Below are positions 24,161 through 32,581 of a stretch of DNA of 64,000 nucleotides, piece by piece (positions within the stretch are counted from its first letter, which is position 1; each line of letters opens with the position of its first letter). The stretch comes from an uncultured Bacteroidia bacterium (lineage in GTDB: Bacteria; Bacteroidota; Bacteroidia; Bacteroidales; UBA932): contig CADCHE010000002.1 of the NCBI GenBank assembly GCA_902801205.1, positions 1 to 64,000 of the forward strand. The letters are read 5' to 3'. Under the pieces are notes generated by a model. The model had not been told where the DNA came from. It did no database searches and saw nothing but the letters and a program-made list of their open reading frames with translations. Position numbers and translations under genes: made by a program.

Positions 24161-26748
24161 TTCGTGATGTCGTACGAACCGGCCGGGCAGTCTTTCCCGT
24201 CGAAGACGGCCGTCACGCCGACGGGCACGTCGAACTGGTACCGGACTTTTCCGTCATCGGTCCGCTTCCAATGCACCGCGACGGTGCCGTAGGGGGTTTC
24301 CTTGGTGACATCCACCCAGTCCACGCCTTCGGGTGTCTGCGGGGCGATCCGCACGCGGCGGTAGCCCGGATCTTCGGGCACGATGCCGCCGAGGCCCTGG
24401 TAAAACCAGCTGCCGATGCCGTTGAAGCAGTTGTGCATCCGGCTGCGGGTGGGCCGCCAGTTCTCCCAGGTGCATGTCGCGCCGTTGTGGATCATGTACA
24501 GGTAGCCCGGATAGTCGGGCTGCTTGAGCATCTTGTAGACGAAGTCGGCCTTGCCCGTCAGGGCGGCCCATTCGGCCAGCACCGGCACGCCCACGAGGCC
24601 CACGGCCAGGTGGTCGTTGTACACGGTGGCGGTGCGCTCGAAGAGGGCCCGCTCGACGTCCGGAACCAGCGCCTCGGGTACCACGCCGACCAGCATCGGG
24701 TAGATCATGTCAAGCTGGCTTCCCGTGCCGTAGGTGGCTGTTTCCGGGTGGTAGAACTCCTCCTGGATGCGGGTGCGCAGGGCATCGAGCCGCCGGGTAT
24801 ATTCCGCTGCATCTTCCGGCAGGCCCAGCCGTTCCGCGATGCGGATGAGGTCGGCATAGGACTGGCAGAGCGCACAGTTCGAAACGAGGTCGACCGACTC
24901 GGGAAGCGTTACGTCGACGCCTTCCGGGGCCAGCCAGTCGCCCAGGTACCATGCGCGGTAGTCCGTCTCCGGCCAGGGCTTCAGCAGGCCGTCGCGGGAA
25001 TAGGCGTCCACATAGTTCAGCCACAGTTTCATGGAGGAGTAGCAGCGCTCCAGCAGCCGGACGTCGCCATAGTTCATGTACGTACGCCAGGGAGCCTGCA
25101 CGATGAAGGTGCACCAGTAGGGACCGCCGCCGGCCCGGATGGGGGAAGGGGCGGTATGGGGCAGTCCGCCGTCCGGGCGGATGACGTCGTTCCACGCCTG
25201 CAGCCAGTTCATGTAGAGCGGAGCCGCATCGAACATCGTCTGGAGGGTCACCGTGGAGGCGTTGCCGTCGCCGCCGTAGCCCAGCCGTTCGATGTGCGCG
25301 CAGTCCACCATGTAGCCGTCGTAAGCCAGGTTCTCCACCGTGTAGCGGATCATGTCGTGGATGCGGTTCAGGTCGTCGTCGGAGCAGACGAAGGACGCCG
25401 CGGGGGCGTAGTCCGTGCGCATCCGGTGGGCGAGGATCTTCTGCAGATCCGGGGCCACGGGCAGGTCGTACAGGATGATGTACCGGAAGGTCTGGTGGTT
25501 GAAGTGCGAAGCGAACCGGTCGCCGGCCGGGTTGCCGGAGGCGATGTAGGTGTTCCGGTAGCTCTCTTCGAAATGTCCGTCTTCGAACTGGTGGTCGGCG
25601 AATCCGGCCGTCACCTTCGTGCCTTCCGGAAGGGCCGGCAGGGTGATGTCTACGAGGGCGTTCACGCCCTTCCCCATGTCGACGACCCAGGTGTTCTCGC
25701 CGGCCGCGTCGACGCGTACCGCCGTGACGGTTTCCTGTACCGTGCAGGGTTCGCACATCATCGGTGTGGCGGCGATGCCGTCCACCTGCACCACGTCCAC
25801 TTTCGTCCATTCAAGGGCATCCAGGTCCTTGGAGGCCATCGAAGCCGGTATCGCGCGCGCGTCGAGTTCCTGCCCGCCGTACTGGCCGGAGAACCAGGTG
25901 TCGGTGTCGCGCTCGCCGCTCCAGGCGGCGTCCCAGGTGCCGTCCGTCTGCAGGAGGAGCGCCGGCTGGCCGCCCTCCTTGGGCGCCAATTCGAGTTCCG
26001 CCTTCACCAGGACGCCTTCGTGCGCGGCCTTGAACGGGGCTTTCTTGTACCAGCCGGACCCGGCCGCGAGGACGATCTCGTTGTCTCCGCGCTTCAGGAA
26101 GGGGGTCACGTCGTAGGTGACGATGAGGGAGCGTTTGTCCATCTGCGAGACGGCCGGCGTGAGCACGGCGTCCGAGACCTTGCGGCCGTTGAGGTAGACC
26201 TCATGGTAGCCCAGCGAGTTCACGCGCAGCAGGGCGGTCCCGCGCTTGCCGGCTACGCGGAAGGTCTTCCGGAAGAGGATGGCGCGGCCTTCATCGGAGA
26301 AGGCGCCGATGTAGTCGCCCTGCAGGGAAGCGTCACCGATGATGCCGATGCCGAAGCGCTGCGGCTCGCTCCAGGCGGAGGCGTCCTTGTCGGACGTCCA
26401 GACACGGACCCGCCACCAGCAGAGCTGGCGGGCCTGCAGGGCTGCTCCCGCATAGGGAACCATCACCTGGTCGGGCGAGGAAACCTTGCCCGAATCCCAC
26501 AGGTCGGCCTTGCCGCTGCGGAGCGCTTTTTCGGAGGATGCCACCTGTACCTGCCAGGCCGCCTGGGCTGCGACGGGGGCCGCCGCACGGATCTTCCAGC
26601 TGAACCGGGGCAGGGCGGAGTCGATGCCGAGCGGGTCGCAGAGTGCCTCGCAGCGCAGGTCATACGGATTGACGGGGGCGACGTCCGCCCGTCCACAGGC
26701 AGCCAGGGCCGTGACCAGCGCCAGGATCAACAGAACATGTCTTTTCAT
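24157..26748 (-). CDS. Alpha-L-rhamnosidase (GH78) lipoprotein
   Basis: 863 residues. Lipoprotein signal (MKRHVLLILALVTALAAC). Domain order of GH78: N-terminal beta domain (LRCEALCDPLGIDSALPRFS is the family hallmark), two further beta domains, an (alpha/alpha)6 catalytic barrel, and a C-terminal beta domain. The general acid is the Glu of VDCAHIERLGYGGDG (near residue 486), matching the usual DCxxRDERLGWxGD; another acidic residue is expected near the AFxQSY-like segment. Releases terminal L-rhamnose from plant glycans at the cell surface. An ATG 8 codons upstream overlaps the previous stop and would spoil the signal peptide. Operon with an oxidoreductase and hrpB. Confidence 0.92.
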   Translation of the reverse strand: MKRHVLLILALVTALAACGRADVAPVNPYDLRCEALCDPLGIDSALPRFSWKIRAAAPVAAQAAWQVQVASSEKALRSGKADLWDSGKVSSPDQVMVPYAGAALQARQLCWWRVRVWTSDKDASAWSEPQRFGIGIIGDASLQGDYIGAFSDEGRAILFRKTFRVAGKRGTALLRVNSLGYHEVYLNGRKVSDAVLTPAVSQMDKRSLIVTYDVTPFLKRGDNEIVLAAGSGWYKKAPFKAAHEGVLVKAELELAPKEGGQPALLLQTDGTWDAAWSGERDTDTWFSGQYGGQELDARAIPASMASKDLDALEWTKVDVVQVDGIAATPMMCEPCTVQETVTAVRVDAAGENTWVVDMGKGVNALVDITLPALPEGTKVTAGFADHQFEDGHFEESYRNTYIASGNPAGDRFASHFNHQTFRYIILYDLPVAPDLQKILAHRMRTDYAPAASFVCSDDDLNRIHDMIRYTVENLAYDGYMVDCAHIERLGYGGDGNASTVTLQTMFDAAPLYMNWLQAWNDVIRPDGGLPHTAPSPIRAGGGPYWCTFIVQAPWRTYMNYGDVRLLERCYSSMKLWLNYVDAYSRDGLLKPWPETDYRAWYLGDWLAPEGVDVTLPESVDLVSNCALCQSYADLIRIAERLGLPEDAAEYTRRLDALRTRIQEEFYHPETATYGTGSQLDMIYPMLVGVVPEALVPDVERALFERTATVYNDHLAVGLVGVPVLAEWAALTGKADFVYKMLKQPDYPGYLYMIHNGATCTWENWRPTRSRMHNCFNGIGSWFYQGLGGIVPEDPGYRRVRIAPQTPEGVDWVDVTKETPYGTVAVHWKRTDDGKVRYQFDVPVGVTAVFDGKDCPAGSYDITK

Positions 26749-26758
26749 ATCGATTTTT

Positions 26759-27751
26759 TTAATCAGTTTCATCCATCGGGAAACGGACGCCCCATGCGCG
26801 GCGCAGTCCGTCCATCAGTTCCATCATCGCGAGAATCTCCGCATGGGGCATCTGGGCAAGCTCCCGCGCTCCGGCGGCGATGGCGTCGCGGCAGGCGCGG
26901 AACTCGTATTCGAAACCTGTAATCCGTTCAGGGACAGGGATTTCTTCTTCCAGGATCCCGCCGATGCGGAAGATGCGCAACAGGGAGGGATTGTTGACGT
27001 TGTCCACCTCGATGCAGCCTTCCGTGCCGGCCAGTACACCGGTGTTCACGCCTGCGCAGTCGGCCGAGCAGGAGAGGGCGGCCAGGGTGCCGTCGGCCAG
27101 GGTCAGGGTGATGACTTCACTCTTGTCCACCCCCGTGTCGAAGCGGATGCATTCCGAGGATACCTTGACGATGGGGCTGTCGGTGCAGCTGCGCACGAAA
27201 TTGAGCAGGTAGACGCCCAGGTCGAGCAGGGCGCCGCCGCACAGCTCGGGCCGGATGACACGCTCCTTCCAGGCAATCGAGTAGGAAAGTGCGGCCGTGA
27301 TGCTGCGCAGTGTGCCGATGCGTCCCTGTGCGAGCAGGTTGCGGATCATCCCGACCACCGGCATGTAGCGGGTCCAGATGGCTTCGCCCACGAAGACGCC
27401 GCGCTGCGCCGACAGGTCGAGGATCTCGCGGGTCTGGGCGGCATTGGCCATGAAGGCCTTCTCCACCAGGCAGGGTTTCCCTTGCAAGAGGGCCCGGCGG
27501 GTGACGTCGAAGTGGTGGGAGTGCGGCGTGGCGATGTAGACGAGGTCGATGTCAGGGTCGGTGAGGAGGGCATCGTACGAGCCATAGGCGCGCGGGATGC
27601 CGAACCGTCCGGCGAATCCGCGGGCTTTCTCCTCCGACCGGGAACCGATCGCAAGGGGAGTCATGTCATCCATCGCGGTGAGGGTCCGGGCCGCTTTTTC
27701 GGCGATGTGGCCGGCGCCGATGATTCCGACCCGGCAGAGCGTCTTGTCCAT
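26759..27751 (-). CDS. Gfo/Idh/MocA-family oxidoreductase
   Basis: 330 residues, cytoplasmic. NAD(P)-binding Rossmann start VGIIGAGHIAEKAARTL, then YIATPHSHHFDV and LVEKAFMANA, where the Lys of EKxx is the family's catalytic lysine, and GGALLDLGVYLLNFV in the C-terminal domain. Closest in style to the dihydrodiol/glucose-fructose oxidoreductase subgroup. It acts on a sugar or sugar derivative; its place 11 nt ahead of a rhamnosidase gene suggests a part in using the released sugar, but that is inference. Confidence 0.9.
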   Translation of the reverse strand: MDKTLCRVGIIGAGHIAEKAARTLTAMDDMTPLAIGSRSEEKARGFAGRFGIPRAYGSYDALLTDPDIDLVYIATPHSHHFDVTRRALLQGKPCLVEKAFMANAAQTREILDLSAQRGVFVGEAIWTRYMPVVGMIRNLLAQGRIGTLRSITAALSYSIAWKERVIRPELCGGALLDLGVYLLNFVRSCTDSPIVKVSSECIRFDTGVDKSEVITLTLADGTLAALSCSADCAGVNTGVLAGTEGCIEVDNVNNPSLLRIFRIGGILEEEIPVPERITGFEYEFRACRDAIAAGARELAQMPHAEILAMMELMDGLRRAWGVRFPMDETD

Positions 27752-27774
27752 GTGCGGAGCGTTTTGGTGATGTA

Positions 27775-27782
27775 CAAATATA
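27775..27782 (-). promoter_or_regulatory. Promoter -7 element TATATTTG
   Basis: Perfect TAnnTTTG 23 nt before the ATG at 27751; promoter of the oxidoreductase-rhamnosidase-hrpB operon. Confidence 0.65.
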
Positions 27783-27853
27783 CGAAATCCTCCTGCGCCT
27801 GCTTGTCTTTTTGAAAAGATTTATGCATTTTTGTGTAAACCACATTTGCACGC

Positions 27854-29215
27854 ATGAAAAGAAGAGATTTCCTCAAGGGCGCAGCCCTTATGACAGCCGC
27901 AACGGGTGCCGGCGGCGTGATGCAGGCAGCCAACCTGGTCCTTCCCGCTCAGCAGGAGGACCGTCCGCTGGAGGATGCTGCTCCCGCGGAGGAGGTGGAC
28001 GGGAAACTGATCGTTTCCGCGCCGATGCTCCAGAACTATGCCGCGACGTCGATGGGCGTGGCTTTCGCCGTCAGCAGCCTGGCGAACGGGTATGTCCTTG
28101 TCGGGAAGCAGCCCGACCTGTCGGACGCGCGCAAGGTGATGTGCGGCGGCTATCGTACCACGGAAATCTCCGACCGCGTGATCCAGGTGCGCCTGACCGG
28201 GCTGGAACCCGCCACGACGTACTACTACCGGATCGGGGCCGACCGCATCCATTACGGCGGCGGCTACGACATGAAGGTCATCGGCAACGAAGAAGACCCG
28301 CAGGTCTACGCTTTCACGACGGCGGGCAAGGAGGCCAAGGCACACTTCTGCGTCATCAACGACACGCATGTGCAGTGGGCGCCGTTCGGCCTGGCCATCG
28401 ACAAGATCGCCGAATTGCAGCCGTCCTGCGTCATCTGGAACGGTGACGCGTCGAATACCGAAGAGACGATCGAAGCCCAGCGCCGGATCTATCTGACTCC
28501 CGAGATCGAACGGTACGACTATGCCGCTCGGATCCCCTACCTCTTCTGCCCGGGCAACCACGACTTCCGCGGCATGGCCAACCGGCACTTGGAGCGGGTC
28601 TGGATGTACCGCCAGCCGGAGGAGCGCCTCTCGCGCGACTGGGATCTCGGCCGTAATTTCGCGGTCCGGATGGGCGAAGTGGCCCTGATCGGCCTCGACA
28701 CCGCCGAAGACAAAATGGATACGAATCCGGTTTTCGCCGGCCTGTTCAACAGCAAGGCCTACCGCGAGGCGCAGACGGCGTGGCTCCGCGATGCGCTCTC
28801 CCGCAAGGAAATCGCCAGGGCACCCTTCCTGGTGGCCTTCTGTCACATCCCGCTCTTCGATCCGGATCCGAAGCACAACCCCGGCGACCTCGCCCCGGCG
28901 GACTCCGATCCGCAGTACAGCCCCGACTTCGCGATGTGGCAGCGCACCTGCGCGCAGATGTGGACGCCGCTGCTGGAGAAGGCCGGCTGCCAGCTCATCA
29001 TTACCGCGCACCAGCACCGTTACCACTGCGATGCTCCCGAGGGCAAGCGCAAGTGGACGCACCTGATCGGCGGCGGGCCGGACCTGAATGCGAAAGACGA
29101 GGGCAGGTTCCCGACCGTCATCGAAGGGGAAGTGGTCGACGGCCAGCTCAAGGTCACCGTCCACAACCTGCGCACCGGAAAGGTGCAGGAGACCTTTACC
29201 TTCCGCAAACGCTGA
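27854..29215 (+). CDS. Tat-exported metallophosphatase (purple acid phosphatase-like)
   Basis: 453 residues. Twin-arginine signal MKRRDFLKGAALMTAATGAG, so exported folded, consistent with metal loading in the cytoplasm. Residues about 50-165 form a fibronectin-like domain (VRLTGLEPATTYYYRIGADR) as in purple acid phosphatases. The phosphoesterase domain has FCVINDTHV, CVIWNGDASN, FCPGNHDFRG, FCHIPLF and ITAHQHRYH, the metal-binding blocks in order. Substrate not known. No perfect TAnnTTTG upstream; CATTTTTG and CACATTTG are one-mismatch candidates. The lipoprotein gene follows with the start overlapping or 5 nt away. Confidence 0.88.
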   Translation: MKRRDFLKGAALMTAATGAGGVMQAANLVLPAQQEDRPLEDAAPAEEVDGKLIVSAPMLQNYAATSMGVAFAVSSLANGYVLVGKQPDLSDARKVMCGGYRTTEISDRVIQVRLTGLEPATTYYYRIGADRIHYGGGYDMKVIGNEEDPQVYAFTTAGKEAKAHFCVINDTHVQWAPFGLAIDKIAELQPSCVIWNGDASNTEETIEAQRRIYLTPEIERYDYAARIPYLFCPGNHDFRGMANRHLERVWMYRQPEERLSRDWDLGRNFAVRMGEVALIGLDTAEDKMDTNPVFAGLFNSKAYREAQTAWLRDALSRKEIARAPFLVAFCHIPLFDPDPKHNPGDLAPADSDPQYSPDFAMWQRTCAQMWTPLLEKAGCQLIITAHQHRYHCDAPEGKRKWTHLIGGGPDLNAKDEGRFPTVIEGEVVDGQLKVTVHNLRTGKVQETFTFRKR

Positions 29216-29220
29216 TGCCC

Positions 29221-29907
29221 ATGAAACGCCTCCTTCCGTTCCTCGTGTTGCTTGCGCTCGCCCTGTCCTCCTGTGCGAGTGCCGGCCGGCTTGTCGTGGA
29301 CCCCGGGCAGGCCCGGCGTGTCGCTGTACTGACGGCGCCTTCCCGGGTCGGCGTCATCTCCCGGGGCAACATGGAAGTCCTGGACGATTCCCTCGGCAAC
29401 GCGGCGACGGAATTCCTCGCACAGGCGTTGTCGATCAGCTATCTCATCGATGCCGATACGGTGGTGCAGGCGGAACGTTTCTCCGCACTGGAGGATTCCG
29501 TGCATCAGGTGGTGAATGTCGCGCAGGCCGTCCGCAAACGGAAACTGTCCCAGGTCCGCGTTCCGGACAACATCGTGGAATTCGCCCGTTCCCAGGGCGA
29601 ACGGTACCTGCTCCTCGCGACCCACGGCGGCTTTACCCGGACGCGGGAGAATTACCGGAAGGAAACGGTCAAAGGGGTGGGCGTCACGATGGCCTCGGTC
29701 GCCCTTTCGGTCCTGCTGGGCGGCCCCAGTGCCGTCTACATCAGCACGCCTTATCGCGAAGCCTCTACGCTTTCCGTCGCCCTGGTGGACGTCGAGGAAC
29801 GGCAGGTCTTCTACGCCCGCACCGTCTTCACCGAGCTTCCCCCCGGCGACTATGGAACCCTGGTCCATCAAGTGAGAACAGCCCTCACCGACTTCTACGA
29901 CCGTTAA
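29221..29907 (+). CDS. Lipoprotein of unknown function
   Basis: 228 residues. Signal with lipobox (MKRLLPFLVLLALALSSC). The mature part has a beta-alpha pattern with two notable segments: IVEFARSQGERYLLLATHGG and VGVTMASVALSVLLGGPSAVYI, the latter a hydrophobic stretch that may be buried or membrane-associated, and the end VALVDVEERQVFYARTV. The pattern resembles outer-membrane lipoproteins that assemble as accessory factors (CsgG/LptE-like size), but no family is recognised. A second ATG at 29215 overlaps the preceding stop. Probably cotranscribed with the phosphatase; ends before a strong terminator. Confidence 0.75.
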   Translation: MKRLLPFLVLLALALSSCASAGRLVVDPGQARRVAVLTAPSRVGVISRGNMEVLDDSLGNAATEFLAQALSISYLIDADTVVQAERFSALEDSVHQVVNVAQAVRKRKLSQVRVPDNIVEFARSQGERYLLLATHGGFTRTRENYRKETVKGVGVTMASVALSVLLGGPSAVYISTPYREASTLSVALVDVEERQVFYARTVFTELPPGDYGTLVHQVRTALTDFYDR

Positions 29908-29975
29908 AAAAGTGAGCCGGGCGGGTTGTTCCTGGCAAACCCGTGGCCGCCCGCGAACTTGAAACAACATAAAGA

Positions 29976-30020
29976 AAGAGGATGACCTCTAAGTCATATT
30001 GACTTTTTAGTCATCCTCTT
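29976..30020. terminator. Bidirectional hairpin terminator
   Basis: Perfect 11-bp outer stem AAGAGGATGAC/GTCATCCTCTT, with an inner 6-bp stem AAGTCA/TGACTT. It lies between converging genes (lipoprotein ending 29907, trpB ending 30040), so it can serve both. Confidence 0.8.
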
Positions 30021-30039
30021 GCTGTTTGTGTGCTGCCGG

Positions 30040-31404
30040 TTACTGGTTCAGCGCATCGGCGGACTGGATGAACTTCGCGAGGTCATCCTCGCTGACATGG
30101 TAGTTCTGCATCTCGCCGGAGAAGTACTGGTCGTACGCGCCCATGTCCACGAAGCCGTGACCCGAGAGGTTGAAGAGGATGGTCTTCGCCTCGCCGGTCT
30201 CCTTGCACTTGAGGGCCTCCTTGATCGTCGCGGCGATTGCGTGGCAGGATTCCGGGGCGGGGATGATACCTTCCGTCCGCGCGAAGAGCACGCCTGCCTT
30301 GAAGGAATCGAGCTGCTCGATATCGACCGCCTCCATGTATCCGTCCTTCATCAGCTGGCTGAGGATGACGCCGGCGCCGTGGTAGCGCAGGCCGCCCGCA
30401 TGGATGGAAGCCGGCTTGAAGTCGTGTCCGAGGGTGTACATCGGGAGGAGCGGCGTCATGCCGGCCTCGTCGCCGAAGTCATACTCGAACTTGCCCCGCG
30501 TGAGCTTCGGGCAGGAGTACGGCTCGGCCGCGATGAAGCGCGTCTTCTTGCCTTCCAGGATGTTGTGACGCATGAAGGGGAGCGCGATGCCGCAGAAGTT
30601 CGAGCCACCGCCGAAGCATGCGATCACGATGTCGGGATACTCCCCGGTCAGCGCCATCTGCTTCTCGGCCTCGAGACCGATCACCGTCTGGTGGAGGCAT
30701 ACGTGGTTGAGCACCGATCCGAGCGCGTACTTGCAGTTCGGCGTCGTCACGGCCAGCTCGATGGCTTCCGAAATGGCGCAGCCCAGCGAACCGCGGTCGT
30801 TCGGGTTCTTGGTGAGGATGTCCTTGCCGGCGCGCGTCGACATGGAAGGCGACGGCGTGATCGTGGCTCCGAATGTCTGCATGATGCTCCGGCGGTACGG
30901 CTTCTGCTCGTAGCTCACCTTGACCATGTACACGGCGCAGTCGATGCCGAATTTCTTCGTGGCATACGACAGGGCACCGCCCCACTGTCCGGCGCCGGTT
31001 TCCGTCGTCAGGTTCGTGATTCCCTGCTCCTTGGCGTAATAGGCCTGGGCGATGGCAGAATTCAGCTTGTGGCTGCCTGCAGGCGACACGCTCTCGTTCT
31101 TGAAGTAGATGTGCGCCGGTGTGCCGAGGGCTTCTTCCAACTCATAGGCACGTACCAGCGGCGTACAGCGGTAGGCGGAATACTGCTCGCGGACGGCTTC
31201 CGGGATGGGGATCCATGCATCCGTCTGGTTGAGTTCCTGGTCGGCGCAGGCCTTGCAGAAGATCGGGTAGAGGTCTTCCGGCTTCAGCGGTTCGCGCGTC
31301 GCGGGGTTGAGGAACGGCAGCGGTTTGTTGGGCATGACCGCCTGGATGTTGAAGTAATGGGTCGGAATCTCAGACTCCGGGAGCAAGAACTTTTTCTGTC
31401 TCAT
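30040..31404 (-). CDS. trpB: Tryptophan synthase beta chain, TrpB2 type
   Basis: 454 residues, longer than canonical TrpB (about 400), the size of the TrpB2 (TrpB-like) branch. PLP enzyme: Lys in SPAGSHKLNSAIAQ binds the cofactor, ETGAGQWGGAL is the substrate loop, FGGGSNFCG binds the PLP phosphate, and RTEGIIPAPESCHA is conserved. It condenses indole (or activates serine) to make L-tryptophan; TrpB2 enzymes often work without TrpA. No other trp gene is adjacent. Expression is controlled by the tryptophan attenuator at 31448-31581, which supports a tryptophan-forming role rather than a generic dehydratase. Confidence 0.93.
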   Translation of the reverse strand: MRQKKFLLPESEIPTHYFNIQAVMPNKPLPFLNPATREPLKPEDLYPIFCKACADQELNQTDAWIPIPEAVREQYSAYRCTPLVRAYELEEALGTPAHIYFKNESVSPAGSHKLNSAIAQAYYAKEQGITNLTTETGAGQWGGALSYATKKFGIDCAVYMVKVSYEQKPYRRSIMQTFGATITPSPSMSTRAGKDILTKNPNDRGSLGCAISEAIELAVTTPNCKYALGSVLNHVCLHQTVIGLEAEKQMALTGEYPDIVIACFGGGSNFCGIALPFMRHNILEGKKTRFIAAEPYSCPKLTRGKFEYDFGDEAGMTPLLPMYTLGHDFKPASIHAGGLRYHGAGVILSQLMKDGYMEAVDIEQLDSFKAGVLFARTEGIIPAPESCHAIAATIKEALKCKETGEAKTILFNLSGHGFVDMGAYDQYFSGEMQNYHVSEDDLAKFIQSADALNQ

Positions 31405-31447
31405 TGCTGTTCGTTTTAAAGAGTTGATATGATTTGTAAATAATAAT

Positions 31448-31482
31448 CAAAAAAAAGTGGCGCGCTGTAAGTCAGCGTGCCA
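31448..31482 (-). terminator. Intrinsic terminator of the trp attenuator
   Basis: On the minus strand GTGGCACGCTG-actta-CAGCGCGCCAC followed by eight T: an 11-bp stem (one G-T pair) with a T run, 44 nt before the trpB ATG. This is the premature terminator (3:4 stem) of the attenuator. Confidence 0.88.
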
Positions 31483-31541
31483 CCCTCGTATTTTCTTGAC
31501 AGGCAAACAACGACAATTGACTTACAGCGTTGGACTGCAAG
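31462..31541 (-). promoter_or_regulatory. Tryptophan attenuator: pause and antiterminator stems
   Basis: Region 1 CTTGCAG (31535-31541, just after the two Trp codons) can pair with CTGTAAG of region 2; region 2 CGCTGTAAGTCA (31518-31529) is perfectly complementary over 12 nt to region 3 TGACTTACAGCG (31462-31473), which lies inside the terminator. A ribosome stalled at the Trp codons would cover region 1, freeing region 2 to pair with 3 and block the terminator; a ribosome reaching the leader stop codon, which lies in region 2, would leave the terminator to form. The logic is that of the classical trp operon attenuator. Confidence 0.85.
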
Positions 31542-31581
31542 TGCGCCACCAGAAGAAAAAGTTGTTTGCCATCTGTTTCAT
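31522..31581 (-). CDS. trpL: trp leader peptide (19 residues)
   Basis: MKQMANNFFFWWRTCSPTL: 19 codons with tandem Trp codons (31546-31551) preceded by three Phe codons, ending at a TAA that lies within region 2 of the attenuator. A second ATG (codon 4) is an alternative start. The predicted promoter is 7 nt upstream, so translation may begin almost at the 5' end of the RNA. The role is regulatory: ribosome position on the Trp codons senses charged tRNA-Trp. Seen directly: peptide and stems; inferred: the sensing mechanism. Confidence 0.88.
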   Translation of the reverse strand: MKQMANNFFFWWRTCSPTL

Positions 31582-31588
31582 ACTTCTG

Positions 31589-31596
31589 CAAATATG
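31589..31596 (-). promoter_or_regulatory. Promoter -7 element CATATTTG
   Basis: One mismatch to TAnnTTTG, with a TTGC about 18 nt upstream as possible -33 element; 7 nt before the trpL ATG. Confidence 0.55.
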
Positions 31597-31637
31597 AAAA
31601 GAAAAAATGAAAATGCAAGGAAAAATTTCAAAAAAAA

Positions 31638-32363
31638 TCAAATCAGCGTCGCCTGGTAGAAGGCGTTGACTGCGACAGCCGCGAAGGCGAGGCAGATGAC
31701 CGTGGCGAACACGATGCCGATGACCTTGAGCCGCTTCATCCAGACCTGGTTGTTCCAGCCCACCGTCTGGAACATGCTCCAGAAGCCGTGGCAGAGGTGC
31801 AGCCAGATGGCGGCGAACCAGATCAGGTAGATGACCAGCAACCACCACTTGCTGAAGGTCGTCATCAGAAGCAGGTAGGGATTGTCCTCATAGTTGCCGA
31901 TGCCGAAGAGTTCCGGCAGCTGCATCTTGGCCCAGAAGTGCGACAGGTGGAAGAACAGCAGGCCGAGGACCACGATGCCCAGCACGAACATGTTCTTGGC
32001 GGACCAGGAATCGGCGGCCGCCTTGCTGCCGGTCTCGTAACGCTTCACGCCGCCCCGGGCCTTGACGTTGAGCCAGGTCAGGTAGCAGCCGTAGAAGATA
32101 TGGACCAGGAAACCGAGGGCCAGGATCGGAACCATGATGGAGATGACCGGCGTGGACATGAAATCGCAGCCCAGTTTGAAGAGGCCGTCTCCGGCGGAGA
32201 ACAGTTTGTCGTCCGCGGCAACAACGCCGAATTTTCCGGTGAACGTGTCGATAACGGAGAAGAAGTTGATCGTCACATGGAGGAGAAGGAAGATGACGAG
32301 GAATGCCCCGCTGACCGCCTGGATGAATTTTCTCCCGATCGAAAAATGAAACGCGTTTGCCAT
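31638..32363 (-). CDS. sdhC: Succinate dehydrogenase/fumarate reductase cytochrome b subunit
   Basis: 241 residues, five membrane helices, the b558-type single-subunit anchor of Bacteroidota. Haem-ligand candidates are the His of LLLHVTINFF, LVHIFYGCYL, FFHLSHFWAK and LHLCHGFWSMF. It would anchor SdhAB and pass electrons to or from menaquinone. Unusually, sdhA and sdhB, normally next in the operon, do not follow: the trp attenuator and trpB come next. Start MANAFHFSIGRK is 26 nt past the 3' end of tRNA-Met, with no promoter between, so the mRNA may arise from the tRNA transcript. A more upstream start would overlap the tRNA. Confidence 0.92.
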   Translation of the reverse strand: MANAFHFSIGRKFIQAVSGAFLVIFLLLHVTINFFSVIDTFTGKFGVVAADDKLFSAGDGLFKLGCDFMSTPVISIMVPILALGFLVHIFYGCYLTWLNVKARGGVKRYETGSKAAADSWSAKNMFVLGIVVLGLLFFHLSHFWAKMQLPELFGIGNYEDNPYLLLMTTFSKWWLLVIYLIWFAAIWLHLCHGFWSMFQTVGWNNQVWMKRLKVIGIVFATVICLAFAAVAVNAFYQATLI

Positions 32364-32388
32364 CGTTACTTGATTCTGAATATATTCG

Positions 32389-32462
32389 TAGCGGGAGTGG
32401 GTCACGATCCCACGACCTCCGGATTATGAATCCGACGCTCTAACCAGCTGAGCTACCCCGCC
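32389..32462 (-). tRNA. tRNA with CAT anticodon (Met, or Ile2)
   Basis: 74 nt cloverleaf: acceptor GGCGGGG/TCCCGCT (G-T pairs at both ends), D arm AGCTCAGCTGGTTAGAGC, anticodon loop TTCATAA, T arm GTGGG-ATCGTGA-CCCAC; CCA not encoded. CAT could be elongator Met, or Ile2 after lysidine modification; not initiator-like. Transcribed behind tRNA-Gln. Confidence 0.88.
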
Positions 32463-32478
32463 GTGCCCCTAGATTTAG

Positions 32479-32549
32479 TTGAGATAGAAGGATTCGAACC
32501 CTCACTGACAGAGCCAGAATCTGTAGTGCTACCATTACACCATATCTCA
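32479..32549 (-). tRNA. tRNA-Gln (CTG anticodon)
   Basis: 71 nt cloverleaf: perfect acceptor TGAGATA/TATCTCA, anticodon stem ACAGA/TCTGT with loop TTCTGGC (anticodon CTG), T arm GAGGG-TTCGAAT-CCTTC. CCA not encoded. Promoter at 32582-32589. Confidence 0.9.
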
Positions 32550-32581
32550 ATAGGTGTGCTAGCATTCCTGCTAACGGACTG

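Noticed and set aside
24154-26922. Plus-strand open frame of 922 codons opposite the rhamnosidase
   Set aside because: Complement of a GH78 enzyme with motifs; the plus-strand product is His/Val/Arg-rich and unlike any protein family.
31448-31596. T-box or riboswitch before trpB
   Set aside because: No T-box sequence or specifier loop is visible, whereas a leader peptide with tandem Trp codons and nested stems explains all of it.
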